64,000 nt of DNA. It comes from Bacillus sp. Xin1 (GTDB lineage: Bacteria; Bacillota; Bacilli; Bacillales; Bacillaceae_G). Under the pieces are notes generated by a model, which was given only the letters and a program-made list of their open reading frames with translations, was not told where the DNA came from and searched no databases. Each line of letters starts with the position of its first letter. The stretch's first letter is position 1. A program made the position numbers and the translations under genes. This document shows, piece after piece, positions 29,786 through 37,566 of this stretch. Location: contig NZ_JABUAE010000015.1 of assembly GCF_013314535.1 (NCBI RefSeq), forward strand, positions 47,720-111,719, given 5' to 3'.

Positions 29786-30992
29786 GTCTATCTCCTTCTT
29801 TATTTATCGGTACTTGAATGTATACTTTCGTACCTTTCATCTTGTCACTTACTATTTGTAATTTCCCCTCAATCAAACGAACACGCTCATTTATACCAAT
29901 TAAACCATAGTGCCCAGGAACCTTACCGATATACTCAGTGTCAAAACCAATTCCGTTATCTTCAATTTGGATCGTTAGTATCCTAAGGTCATCCATATAA
30001 TCGACTTTTATATTTACATCTGTTGCTTGTGAATGTTTGGCGATATTCGTTAAGCATTCACTTATTAAATATAAACAGTGTTCCTTTACTAAGCTTGAAA
30101 TATGAGGGAGACTTTGAATATGAAATCTTACATGTATAGATGTAGCCTCAGAAAAACGCTTTATTTCTTCCTCTACTGCTTTATGAAATGGATTAGTTGT
30201 ATAGCGCAAATCATCTATAACCAACCTTGCATCATGTAAAGTTTTTCTCGCTCTTACCATCGTTTGTTGAATAATTTCTTGCGAACGCTCTGTATTCCCT
30301 CTTTGCATATGGGCATCTATTGCTTCCAATTGCATAATTAAGCTTGCTAAACCTTGGGCTAATGTATCATGTAAATCTCTTGCCATTCGCTGCCTCTCAT
30401 TAGCTAATGTCAATTCTTCCACTCTCATATATGCAAATTCTAACTCTTGAATGTACCTCTGAATGCGATTACGCGCCTCAAATTGCTGCTTATTAATATA
30501 AGAAAAAGGAATAATAATAGCTAATATCAAAAGGAACATAGAAATAAGAATAGCTAATTTATTGCCACCATAATTGATACTACTGGCAACGCAAAATATT
30601 GCATACATAATCGTAAAAACTGCAATTACTTTAAATATTTTATTATACATATATAAGCTTTGCGCAATTAAAATAGGAGTTAACCCAACTAAAACCGCTA
30701 TCGAAGCATGTGGCACCATAAATGCAGCGAAAAACACAATAAAAAGTTGTATGAAAAAAAAGTAAAACAACTGGCTATTCTTTAACAAACTAGCATACCA
30801 ATGAAAAATAGTATGTATAACAATTACGATTGTAAAAAACAAGCTATCAATGGAAAAAATGTTGTTACGGAATTCTAAAAGCAGCGAAGCTATATATACG
30901 AGTGTTATCCATAAAACGATAAATCTCCTCGGGATAAACATCGCTTCTAATAAATTTGTATTCAAATCTATATTTGCATTTAATTTATTCAT
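29775..30992 (-). CDS. Membrane sensor histidine kinase (HisKA_3 family)
   Basis: 405 residues. Six to seven hydrophobic helices fill about 25-185. A HisKA_3 dimerisation/phosphoacceptor region follows (RQRMARDLHDTLAQGLASLI, with the histidine near 207), then a HATPase_c domain with N-box CLTNIAKHS and G-box IEDNGIGFD. The kinase phosphorylates the response regulator encoded downstream. The lack of an extracellular domain suggests sensing within the membrane, as for DesK- or LiaS-like kinases. ATG at 30992 with GGTGGAGGTCGAAT upstream. Confidence 0.93.
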   Translation of the reverse strand: MNKLNANIDLNTNLLEAMFIPRRFIVLWITLVYIASLLLEFRNNIFSIDSLFFTIVIVIHTIFHWYASLLKNSQLFYFFFIQLFIVFFAAFMVPHASIAVLVGLTPILIAQSLYMYNKIFKVIAVFTIMYAIFCVASSINYGGNKLAILISMFLLILAIIIPFSYINKQQFEARNRIQRYIQELEFAYMRVEELTLANERQRMARDLHDTLAQGLASLIMQLEAIDAHMQRGNTERSQEIIQQTMVRARKTLHDARLVIDDLRYTTNPFHKAVEEEIKRFSEATSIHVRFHIQSLPHISSLVKEHCLYLISECLTNIAKHSQATDVNIKVDYMDDLRILTIQIEDNGIGFDTEYIGKVPGHYGLIGINERVRLIEGKLQIVSDKMKGTKVYIQVPINKEGDRHEV

Positions 30993-31205
30993 ATTCGACC
31001 TCCACCATTAGATTATACTATATCCCGCCCCGTATCATTAATAGTGAAACCATTATCGTTATGTGTGGAGCTAATCGTCAACTTGCCCTCTATTAAGTTT
31101 TATATAATCATTTAAAATATATTTGGTCATTACATTTAGCCCGACTATAGCTGATTAAATAAACATCTTTTCCCTTTTCCAATTCTTCATCAGACATTTT
31201 ATTCA

Positions 31206-31246
31206 ATAAAAAAGAGCACCCTGTATCAGTGGATGCTCTTTTGGGA
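31206..31246. terminator. Hairpin terminator, probably for the MFS gene on the minus strand
   Basis: AAAAGAGCA / TGCTCTTTT with a 15-base loop; minus strand ends in TTTTTTATTG. The surrounding gap (30,993-31,365) holds no other recognisable feature. Confidence 0.6.
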
Positions 31247-31365
31247 GTGGAGTTTCCCTAGTATAAGACTAAGCTAGCTTGCCCTACACTATAATATATG
31301 CTTGTCTTTTTCAAATGGTACCATCGTATATTAAACTAATCCTATATCACAAGGAGCACTCAACT

Positions 31366-31455
31366 ATGTCTAATTTCAATGGAATTTGGCTTGTTTTAGG
31401 ATTTTTATTATTTCTATTTGGTTTAATTATCCTAGCATTGTTCATTAACATATAA
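31366..31455 (+). CDS. Tiny single-helix membrane protein
   Basis: 29 codons plus stop, ATG at 31366 with ACAAGGAGCACTCAACT upstream, a good ribosome site at standard spacing. Translation starts MSNFNGIWLVLGFLLFLFG and continues into a hydrophobic end, LIILALFINI. One membrane helix with a short polar head. Similar tiny proteins are common in Bacillus and are often sporulation- or transporter-associated. It runs convergently with the MFS gene. Family unknown. Confidence 0.55.
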   Translation: MSNFNGIWLVLGFLLFLFGLIILALFINI

Positions 31456-31553
31456 CCCTACATATTATTTCTATCATAACAATAAAAAATGAGGATCTAA
31501 TAATTCAACAATACATGATAAATTTATTAACTTATCGAATGAAAACCTTACTT

Positions 31554-32984
31554 TCAAGACTCTGTATCAGATTCTGGAGCCATTGCCTTTTTGATAAATA
31601 GCGCAATAACGAAAGCGATACAACATAAGAATAAAGCAAACCAGTAGGCGTGGTGCACGCCGATTGTCATGGCTTCATTCATTAACTGTTCTGTTATTGG
31701 AGCTGATTGTTTTTCGATATGGCTTTGCGTACTTTGGGTCATAATACTTACAAAGATAGAGACTCCAAGTGCTCCTGCAATTGGTTGCAAAGTATTTGCA
31801 ATAGCTGTGCCGTGTGGATATAGATGCTTCGGTAATTCATTTAATCCATTTGTTTGAGCTGGCATCATAATTGCTGAAATAGATAGCATCAATATGATAT
31901 ATACCATTATGAAAGACCATATCGGTATGGAAGGCGTGATATTACTAAAGAATATCATGACCCCAACCAACATAATTGTACCAGGAATTATTAATTTTCT
32001 AGGACCATATTTATCAAATAAAGTACCCATTACTGGCGACATTAATCCGTTTAATAACGCACCTGGCAATAACAATAATCCCGCTACCTTCGCAGTGTAT
32101 CCGAGAGGTCCTTGTAAATACATTGGCATTACAATTTCAGATGCAAACATCGCCATAATCACAATAACAAAAAGACTAACGCCTCTTGTGTAATTTTTGT
32201 ATTTGAATACACGAACATCCAATAGTGGTTGCTCTAATTTCAACTGGCGTAGAACAAATAGGACTAAGCTAATGATGCTAATCATTATAATAGAAATGCT
32301 TGTTATTGATAAGAAACCTCTTGCATGTTCTCCAGCACTACTAAAACCATAAATCATTCCACCAATACCAATAGTTGAGAGAATAATCGATAGAATATCT
32401 ATCTTAGGACGTGTAACCTCTCCGACATTTTGTAAATATTTTAACGCAAATACAATTGAAAATAACACGAAAGGTATAACAAATAAGAATAACCATCGCC
32501 AACCGAATAGATCAACAATTACCCCCGATATAGTAGGCCCCAGTGCAGGTGCAAACATGATAACCAAACCAAAGGTCCCCATAATTTTCCCACGCACTTC
32601 AGGAGGATAAAGTAAAAGCAAAGCATTCATAATAACAGGGATTAACACTCCTGTACCAATAGCTTGTACCATACGACCGATTAACAACATTGGAAAATTC
32701 ACTGCACAAGCAGCAATCACTGTTCCAATTAAAAAAATAGTCATAACACCTATAAACAATTGTCTTGTAGTGAACCATTGAATTAATGATGCGGAAATTG
32801 GCATTAAAACACCCATAACAAGCATAAACCCAGTTGCCAGCCACTGGACAGTTGGAGCATCAACGTTGAATACAGTCATTAACTTAGTTAAAGCAATATT
32901 CAATAAGGTTTCGTTTAATATTACGAAAAATGCACCAATGATGAAAGTTATTAATATTACTCTAGAATTAATCTTCTTTTTCAT
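31554..32984 (-). CDS. MFS drug:H+ antiporter, DHA2 (EmrB/QacA-LmrB) type
   Basis: 476 residues with 14 predicted membrane helices. DHA2 features include the helix-1 motif LNETLLNIALTKLMTVFNV, QWLATGFMLVMGVLMP after it, motif A-like GRMVQAIGTGVLIPV, and antiporter motif C APALGPTISGVIVD. The long-type family exports lipophilic drugs or dyes. Monocistronic, ATG at 32984 with ATCGGAGGAACTT upstream. No regulator gene is adjacent, so control cannot be inferred. Confidence 0.92.
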   Translation of the reverse strand: MKKKINSRVILITFIIGAFFVILNETLLNIALTKLMTVFNVDAPTVQWLATGFMLVMGVLMPISASLIQWFTTRQLFIGVMTIFLIGTVIAACAVNFPMLLIGRMVQAIGTGVLIPVIMNALLLLYPPEVRGKIMGTFGLVIMFAPALGPTISGVIVDLFGWRWLFLFVIPFVLFSIVFALKYLQNVGEVTRPKIDILSIILSTIGIGGMIYGFSSAGEHARGFLSITSISIIMISIISLVLFVLRQLKLEQPLLDVRVFKYKNYTRGVSLFVIVIMAMFASEIVMPMYLQGPLGYTAKVAGLLLLPGALLNGLMSPVMGTLFDKYGPRKLIIPGTIMLVGVMIFFSNITPSIPIWSFIMVYIILMLSISAIMMPAQTNGLNELPKHLYPHGTAIANTLQPIAGALGVSIFVSIMTQSTQSHIEKQSAPITEQLMNEAMTIGVHHAYWFALFLCCIAFVIALFIKKAMAPESDTES

Positions 32985-33279
32985 AAAGTTCCTCCGATAT
33001 TTCTACCATAAACAAATATAATGAGCAGTAATCATTATTTAAAATGCCTTCTGAAATAGTCTCATTTGCCACGGCTTGTTTATTTTGCAGATAATGTATC
33101 TTTCTAATTCCTTATAAAACGTAAAAATATTTTACATCATTCCTTATTTAATTTATCCCAACTCCTTCTCTTAGTTCTTCAAATAATTTGGGCAAGGCAT
33201 AACCTTAATTATCAATCCATCACGTTCTCTGCACTTTTTATTTTTTTACCACCATACCGCTTCCCTTCAAATTAGAAAA

Positions 33280-33470
33280 TCACAGGTAATCTGCCTGTGA
33301 TTCAGAGTAAAGGGGAATAAACCCATCCTTATGCAATTAAAAGGAAGCCAAAATAGCCGTCACAAAATTAACCTGCTTTTACTGATTGAACTACCCACAC
33401 CTACCTCCAAACGAGCTTGTGGCGGGGGATTTTCCTGTTTCTGCCAAGAAAAAAACAGTTCCTCTCGTTC
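33280..33470 (-). mobile_element. Right-end remnant of an IS200/IS605-type element
   Basis: On the minus strand, after the dead tnpB start, the sequence CACAAGCTCGTTTGGAGGTA, then GGTGTGGGTAGTTCAATCAG and a GTAAAGGGG / GGGTTTATTCCCC tract resembles the 3' (right-end / guide-RNA scaffold) region of Bacillus IS605-family TnpB elements. A hairpin AATCACAGG/CCTGTGATT (33,280-33,304) follows. The coding middle of the element is missing. The gap from 32,985 to 33,279 holds nothing else I can identify. Confidence 0.45.
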
Positions 33471-33557
33471 AACAAAGAGGATACAACGATATAGAGTTCG
33501 GTAGTGTCTTTATGTGAGACAATCCATTCTATCTTCCAACGACAGGAAAACAAAACA

Positions 33558-33756
33558 GGTACAGCTACTTTTTCTTATATCGAGGGCAGAACACTTTGTC
33601 ATGCATCTTACGGTTCCAACGTTTTTCCTGAACAATCGTTTGAAATGCAAATCGCTTCGCCCGATTACATGTTTCGATTGTCTATGTGACTGCATCTACC
33701 ATCTCATGGGGGAAATCTGTCTTATAGATCCGTTTCGAAAAATACGCTTTCTTCAC
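33558..33756 (-). pseudogene. tnpB (IS200/IS605 family) 5' remnant with in-frame stop
   Basis: Reading leftward from about 33,756, the frame gives VKKAYFSKRIYKTDFPHEMV, DAVT, a TAG stop, then TIETCNRAKRFAFQTIVQE and KRWNRKMHDKVFCPRYKKK, and a second stop. This resembles the N-terminus of Bacillus TnpB proteins of the IS1341 type. About 65 of roughly 370 codons remain, with at least one nonsense mutation, so it is dead. A remnant of the element's right end lies 100-280 bp further on, pointing to a large internal deletion. Confidence 0.6.
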
Positions 33757-33907
33757 CTGTCTTTACCTCATTTTATTTGATAAGATCATTATACACTAAA
33801 ACAAACATATGTTCTATAAAAAAAGAGACGTTTTCTTTGAAAAGAAAAAACATCTTAATCTTAAATAGATGCTTTTATGTTAAAAGTAGACCAAAATAAA
33901 GAGTGTC

Positions 33908-33935
33908 CTACTGCCTGTTAATGTGGGATAAAGTT
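33908..33935 (+). repeat. bcr1 right-end fragment
   Basis: TACTGCCTGTTAATGTGGGA followed by TAAAG is the last 25 bp of bcr1 with two substitutions. No left part is present, showing decay or deletion at this junction. Confidence 0.6.
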
Positions 33936-33951
33936 TATTTGCTTTAAATCA

Positions 33952-33987
33952 AAAAGAAAAGACACTCTCATGAGTGCCTTCTCTCCG
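33952..33987 (-). terminator. Terminator on the minus strand
   Basis: Minus strand GGCACTC / GAGTGTC with ATGA loop followed by TTTTCTTTTT. It follows a truncated reading frame (34,008-34,085), so it is probably what remains of a lost gene's 3' end. Confidence 0.65.
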
Positions 33988-34007
33988 ACTTGATAACCAC
34001 TTTAATT

Positions 34008-34085
34008 TTAATAATATGTATTGGACTCCCATCCGCTTACTATTTTACCATATTTATTCACTTGCAATGTTGAGAAAGTTAAAAG
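34008..34085 (-). pseudogene. 3' remnant of an unidentified gene
   Basis: The minus strand encodes LTFSTLQVNKYGKIVSGWES and NTYY then a stop, directly followed by a terminator. There is no start or upstream coding sequence, since a hairpin/terminator lies at 34,089. It looks like the last two dozen codons of a deleted gene. Identity unknown. Confidence 0.35.
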
Positions 34086-34088
34086 AAG

Positions 34089-34135
34089 CCGAAAAATCCC
34101 CTTAAAGTATATCTACTCTAAAGGGATTTTTGTAT
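34089..34135. terminator. Bidirectional hairpin terminator
   Basis: AAAATCCCCTT / AAAGGGATTTT hairpin with T-run on the plus side (TTTTTGTATTTTG). The plus-strand gene it served is not visible. Confidence 0.55.
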
Positions 34136-34323
34136 TTTGCAAATATAGCTCTTTTCACTAACTCGACAGATATATGTTCTCCCCCTAATTCAAGATGGAA
34201 ATCGATACTTAATTCAGAATCAATACCATTACTATTTGTGTTTCTATATACATTTACTGTTTCATAGTGCCAAATTTTTTGTTATCCTTAAACTTTACTT
34301 AGTGAATAAAGGAAGGTATACAT

Positions 34324-34671
34324 ATGACAGAGATATTAGATTTATCTTTATACTTCATCTTGTTTATCCTCATCCTATCCGCAATCTGTTTCATCTTAAT
34401 GGTACTCATGAGGATTTTTGGAAAACCAATGAATAAACATCGTTCCGTTGAAAAGGAACTAAAAAAACATTCTTCAACAACAGATTCAGCAGGGCATAAA
34501 GACGCTAATCTAACTACGAAAGATGCGGAAGCGAATTGGATGAATGCAGTGATGACAGCATCTTTTCTTACTGCGTCTATGAAAAATGCAAGTGAACATT
34601 CAAATACCGACCATGATTCCGATAGTTCCGATGCAGCAGGACATGGTGATTCATTCGATGGCGTGGACTGA
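34324..34671 (+). CDS. Small membrane protein with Ser/Asp/His-rich tail
   Basis: 115 residues, ATG at 34324 with AAGGAAGGTATACAT upstream. One hydrophobic helix (about 8-32, YFILFILILSAICFILMVLM) is followed by a basic stretch and a long low-complexity tail (SSTTDSAGHKD; SEHSNTDHDSDSSDAAGHGD). The tail has a repeated His/Asp pattern that could bind metal; this is inference. A strong terminator follows. Family not recognised. Confidence 0.7.
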   Translation: MTEILDLSLYFILFILILSAICFILMVLMRIFGKPMNKHRSVEKELKKHSSTTDSAGHKDANLTTKDAEANWMNAVMTASFLTASMKNASEHSNTDHDSDSSDAAGHGDSFDGVD

Positions 34672-34713
34672 CCCGTAGGATTAGCTAAATACGGAGAATA
34701 CTTAGCTTATAGA

Positions 34714-34755
34714 AAGAACCCCTGTTTTTGGTTCAACAAACAGGGGTTTTTGACA
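34714..34755. terminator. Strong terminator shared by convergent genes
   Basis: AACCCCTGTTT / AAACAGGGGTT, loop TTGGTTCAAC, with A- and T-runs on both sides. Confidence 0.85.
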
Positions 34756-34757
34756 AT

Positions 34758-35138
34758 TTATTTCTTCTCCATCACAGCAAAATAATTCTCTTCATGATCC
34801 GAAAAGTTAAATACTCTGCCAAAAGGCATATTCACAATTTTTCCGACTGTAATATTTTTATTTAGTAGGTCGTTACGTAATTCATCGAGATTTTCCGTGA
34901 AGAACATTAAAGAAGGTGTCCCAAGATTTAATCCAGGTGACATTTTAGCAATGAATTCCTTATTGTGCAAAATAATGCTTGTTTCTGCGCCCTTTGCTGG
35001 AGCAATTTCAATCCATCTCATTCCTTGCCCGTTATCTTCTTCAGCAACGACACGAAACCCTACTTTTTCTGTCCAAAACTCCACTGCCTCATCTTGGTTA
35101 TTTACATACAACATAATTTGGCCAACTCTATGAATCAT
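34758..35138 (-). CDS. VOC-family (glyoxalase/bleomycin-resistance-like) protein
   Basis: 126 residues from the ATG at 35138; a GTG twelve bases upstream is also possible. The paired beta-alpha-beta-beta-beta modules of the vicinal oxygen chelate fold are visible (HRVGQIMLYVNNQDEAVEFW, KVGFRVVAEEDN; then SLMFFTENLDELRNDLLNKN, FNFSDHEENYFAVMEKK). C-terminal DHEENYFAV is typical for metal-binding VOC enzymes or antibiotic-sequestering proteins. Substrate unknown. Confidence 0.85.
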   Translation of the reverse strand: MIHRVGQIMLYVNNQDEAVEFWTEKVGFRVVAEEDNGQGMRWIEIAPAKGAETSIILHNKEFIAKMSPGLNLGTPSLMFFTENLDELRNDLLNKNITVGKIVNMPFGRVFNFSDHEENYFAVMEKK

Positions 35139-35333
35139 AGACCTTCCCACTCCCTTATATTAAGTAAATACCTGTGCCTTTCCATCGCCAAGGTTTCTAA
35201 AACCTGATGACAACTTAATAGATACGACAATACTTTAAAACCTCCTTCTAAAAAGAGCGACGTATTTTCGTTTTAGTAGGAGATTATAAGGAAGGCAGAA
35301 TATTAACAAAATATTTTACAAAAGCGTATATAA

Positions 35334-35432
35334 TTGCCAATTTCAAAAGATACCGTTAGTTACATGATTCGTACTGGAAAAATAGAAGATTCCGAAGCAA
35401 TTTTTAATAGATTCTCTCCCCGTCTATACTAA
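35334..35432 (+). pseudogene. Truncated duplicate of the GNAT gene 5' end
   Basis: The region 35,273-35,406 is a diverged copy of 36,833-36,970: TAGTAGGA, ATTATAA, GAATATTAA(C/T)AAAATATTTTA and then TTGCCAATTTCAAAAGA. It encodes LPISKDTVSYMIRTGKIEDS, the start of the acetyltransferase at 36,897, then leaves homology and stops at 35,432. The ribosome site AAGGGGGAA of the intact gene is degraded here. The two copies bracket the DUF6973 gene. Confidence 0.8.
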
Positions 35433-35692
35433 TATCTAGTAAAACAAAACTTTATCTTTCTATAAGTTGTCCATTGGAATTTAGCTCATTTTTTCGTTTT
35501 GTGGAACAATGAATGTCTTAGCTTAATGAGAATGTATTGTAACCTCTAATGTTTAAGATTATTTTTTGAATGTTGTGAATATTTTGTAGAAATTATTATT
35601 TTCTTACAAAACATTGTTAATCATGTTACAAATGAGTGTATGGATGTTTGTTTTTTTGAATATCCAAATAACCATAAAAAGGGGAAGATATT

Positions 35693-36517
35693 TTGAAAAC
35701 AAGTCAACGAAGTTTAAAAAAACTAGGAGCTCTTACATTAACTTCCGCTATATTATTTGGTGAGATCTTACCAAGCAGTTCTTATGCTGCGGAAAATGAC
35801 ATAACAAACATTGAATCATTCTCATTATCTAATATGCCAGAAGAGGCGAAAACATTAGATGCTATTGATACAAAAGAAAATAGTAAAGAATATCTAAGTG
35901 AAGCTGAAGTTAGAATAGCTAACCCATACACAATGACTCTCATTTATAAAGAATTAAATGCTGTTATACAAAGCGGAAAGTACACTGAGGAAGAGATCAA
36001 CAAAATTGCTGCTGAAAAAATTAAAAGCAGTTTAAAAAAATCAGCAGTTTTAAGAGGATATAGCATACCTGGCCTACCTAATTTAACAGATGCAGAAGTT
36101 CAGTTAGCTAAAAGTCACCCTTTCGAATTCATAACTTATGGTACGTGTTCAGTTGAGGCAATAACTGCGTCAAAAAGTTATTATGGAGATACTCAGCTGT
36201 GGCAAGGAAATGGAGATGCGTATAGACATGCTTATTGGAATGCAATTCTTGTTAAACGTTTAGGTGGTACTAAAGGCCGCGATCATGGAGATACAAGAAC
36301 AAAAATTTGGACAGATGCACACGAACAAAATTCTTTGGGAGTTGATAAAGAAATGGATCTTCAAAATAACCATTTTGGAAGAGCTACAGCGTATGACAAT
36401 TATTCTTGGAGTAATGATCAATATAGCAATTATTTAAGAGAGAGCGTAAGTAAAGGTGATCTGGTAAGAATTGTTAATGAACAACTAGTTGCTACAACTG
36501 ATGTCACAGGCAAGTAA
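35693..36517 (+). CDS. Secreted DUF6973-type protein
   Basis: 274 residues, TTG start at 35693 with AAAGGGGAAGATATT upstream. Signal peptide with basic head (KTSQRSLKKLGALTL), hydrophobic core and cleavage near SSYAAEN (about 31-34). The C-terminal 130 residues carry WQGNGDAYRHAYWNAILVKR, GRDHGDTRTKIWTDAHE and a final helix. These His/Asn/Asp residues match the DUF6973 domain as I remember it, found in secreted Bacillus and polymorphic-toxin-like proteins; enzymatic activity is not established. It has an AT-rich promoter region and its own terminator. The gene sits between two copies of a GNAT 5' region and looks like an insertion. Confidence 0.75.
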   Translation: MKTSQRSLKKLGALTLTSAILFGEILPSSSYAAENDITNIESFSLSNMPEEAKTLDAIDTKENSKEYLSEAEVRIANPYTMTLIYKELNAVIQSGKYTEEEINKIAAEKIKSSLKKSAVLRGYSIPGLPNLTDAEVQLAKSHPFEFITYGTCSVEAITASKSYYGDTQLWQGNGDAYRHAYWNAILVKRLGGTKGRDHGDTRTKIWTDAHEQNSLGVDKEMDLQNNHFGRATAYDNYSWSNDQYSNYLRESVSKGDLVRIVNEQLVATTDVTGK

Positions 36518-36525
36518 TTCTATAT

Positions 36526-36578
36526 TAACTCCATAGAAAATCCTGTATATAAAAATACAGGATTTTCGGTATTTTTTA
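36526..36578 (+). terminator. Terminator of the DUF6973 gene
   Basis: AAAATCCTGTAT / ATACAGGATTTT hairpin with ATAAAA loop, then a second T-rich run. Confidence 0.8.
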
Positions 36579-36634
36579 TACTTTGTATGTTGAATGTTAC
36601 TCTATTTATAATCTTTCAAAAGTGCATACGTCTT

Positions 36635-36723
36635 AATAAAACTTTAATCAGCCCCCACCTAACTTCTTTGCTTTCGCTGAATTTTAAGGTGAGGGTCTTA
36701 CTGCCCGTTAATGCGGGATAAAA
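36635..36723 (+). repeat. bcr1 copy C with internal deletion
   Basis: Begins ATAAAACTTTAATCAG, then jumps directly to CCCCCACCTAACTTCTTTGC and the distal half (GGTGAGGG, TACTGCCCGTTAATGCGGGA). About 65 bp, including the first hairpin arm and the CGGGC block, are missing. Confidence 0.8.
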
Positions 36724-36896
36724 AATCTCAGCTATTTACAAGGGTGCATACCCTTCCCTTTTCCAAGCAAATACAAGCCTAATGAGACGTTGAGGTTATG
36801 AAGTGCTCTATTGAAATGAACAGGCATTCTAATTGTAGTAGGAATTATAAACAAGACATAGAATATTAATAAAATATTTTATAAGGGGGAATATCA

Positions 36897-37427
36897 TTGC
36901 CAATTTCAAAAGACACTGCTAGCTACATGATTCGTACAGGAACAATAGAAGATTCCGAGGCAACTTTAGACATACAGAAATCGGTTGTTTCTGAAGGCCA
37001 CTTTCTCATTTCGTTACCTGAAGAGTTTAAAAAAACATCATCCGAGCAAAGAGAATGGGTACAGGGCGTATTGGAGAATGAAAGAGAAACATTACTTGTA
37101 GCTGAAAAAGATGGTAAAGTTGTTGGTTGGATCGTATTTATGAGCGAGAATAAACAGCGATTGTCTCATACAGGTTCCTTTGGAATCATGATCAGTAAAA
37201 GTCACCGAGGGCTAGGAATTGGGAAAATGCTACTACAAGCGTTACTAGACTGGGCAGAGAAAAATCCTCTCATTGAAAAAGTAAGTTTAGCAGTTTTCTC
37301 AACAAATCATCATGCAATCTCTTTATACAAACAGATGGGCTTCATTGAAGAAGGTCGTAAAATAAAAGAATTTAAAATGGATGATAACGAATATGTAGAT
37401 GATATCCTTATGTATAAACTCGTTTAG
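36897..37427 (+). CDS. GNAT-family N-acetyltransferase
   Basis: 176 residues from TTG 36897 with AAGGGGGAA at ideal distance. The acetyl-CoA binding motif SHRGLGIGKMLLQALLDWAE (about 101-120) and the following LIEKVSLAVFSTNHHAISLY, KQMGFIEEGR are the GNAT motif A and B regions (RimI/RimL-like). It transfers acetyl from acetyl-CoA to an amine; the substrate could be a protein N-terminus, a polyamine or an antibiotic. Its 5' end exists as a truncated duplicate at 35,334. Confidence 0.88.
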   Translation: MPISKDTASYMIRTGTIEDSEATLDIQKSVVSEGHFLISLPEEFKKTSSEQREWVQGVLENERETLLVAEKDGKVVGWIVFMSENKQRLSHTGSFGIMISKSHRGLGIGKMLLQALLDWAEKNPLIEKVSLAVFSTNHHAISLYKQMGFIEEGRKIKEFKMDDNEYVDDILMYKLV

Positions 37428-37566
37428 TGGTATTTTAACCACAAGTACCACGCAAAAAAGCCGTTCTCCTATTAACGATGGAAATCGGCGTTTATCATTT
37501 TTTATAAATTATTGCAAAAAAACAGTTTTGATTCACTCATTTTATTATTTATAGCGATACATTTTA

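Noticed and set aside
33504-33780. Plus-strand ORFs over the tnpB remnant
   Set aside because: They are the reverse strand of a recognisable dead tnpB frame and have no protein-like features.
35667-35682. PlcR-box-like TATCCAAATAACCATA before the DUF6973 gene
   Set aside because: It has two mismatches to TATGNAN4TNCATA at fixed positions and lies directly at the ribosome site, too close for an activator.
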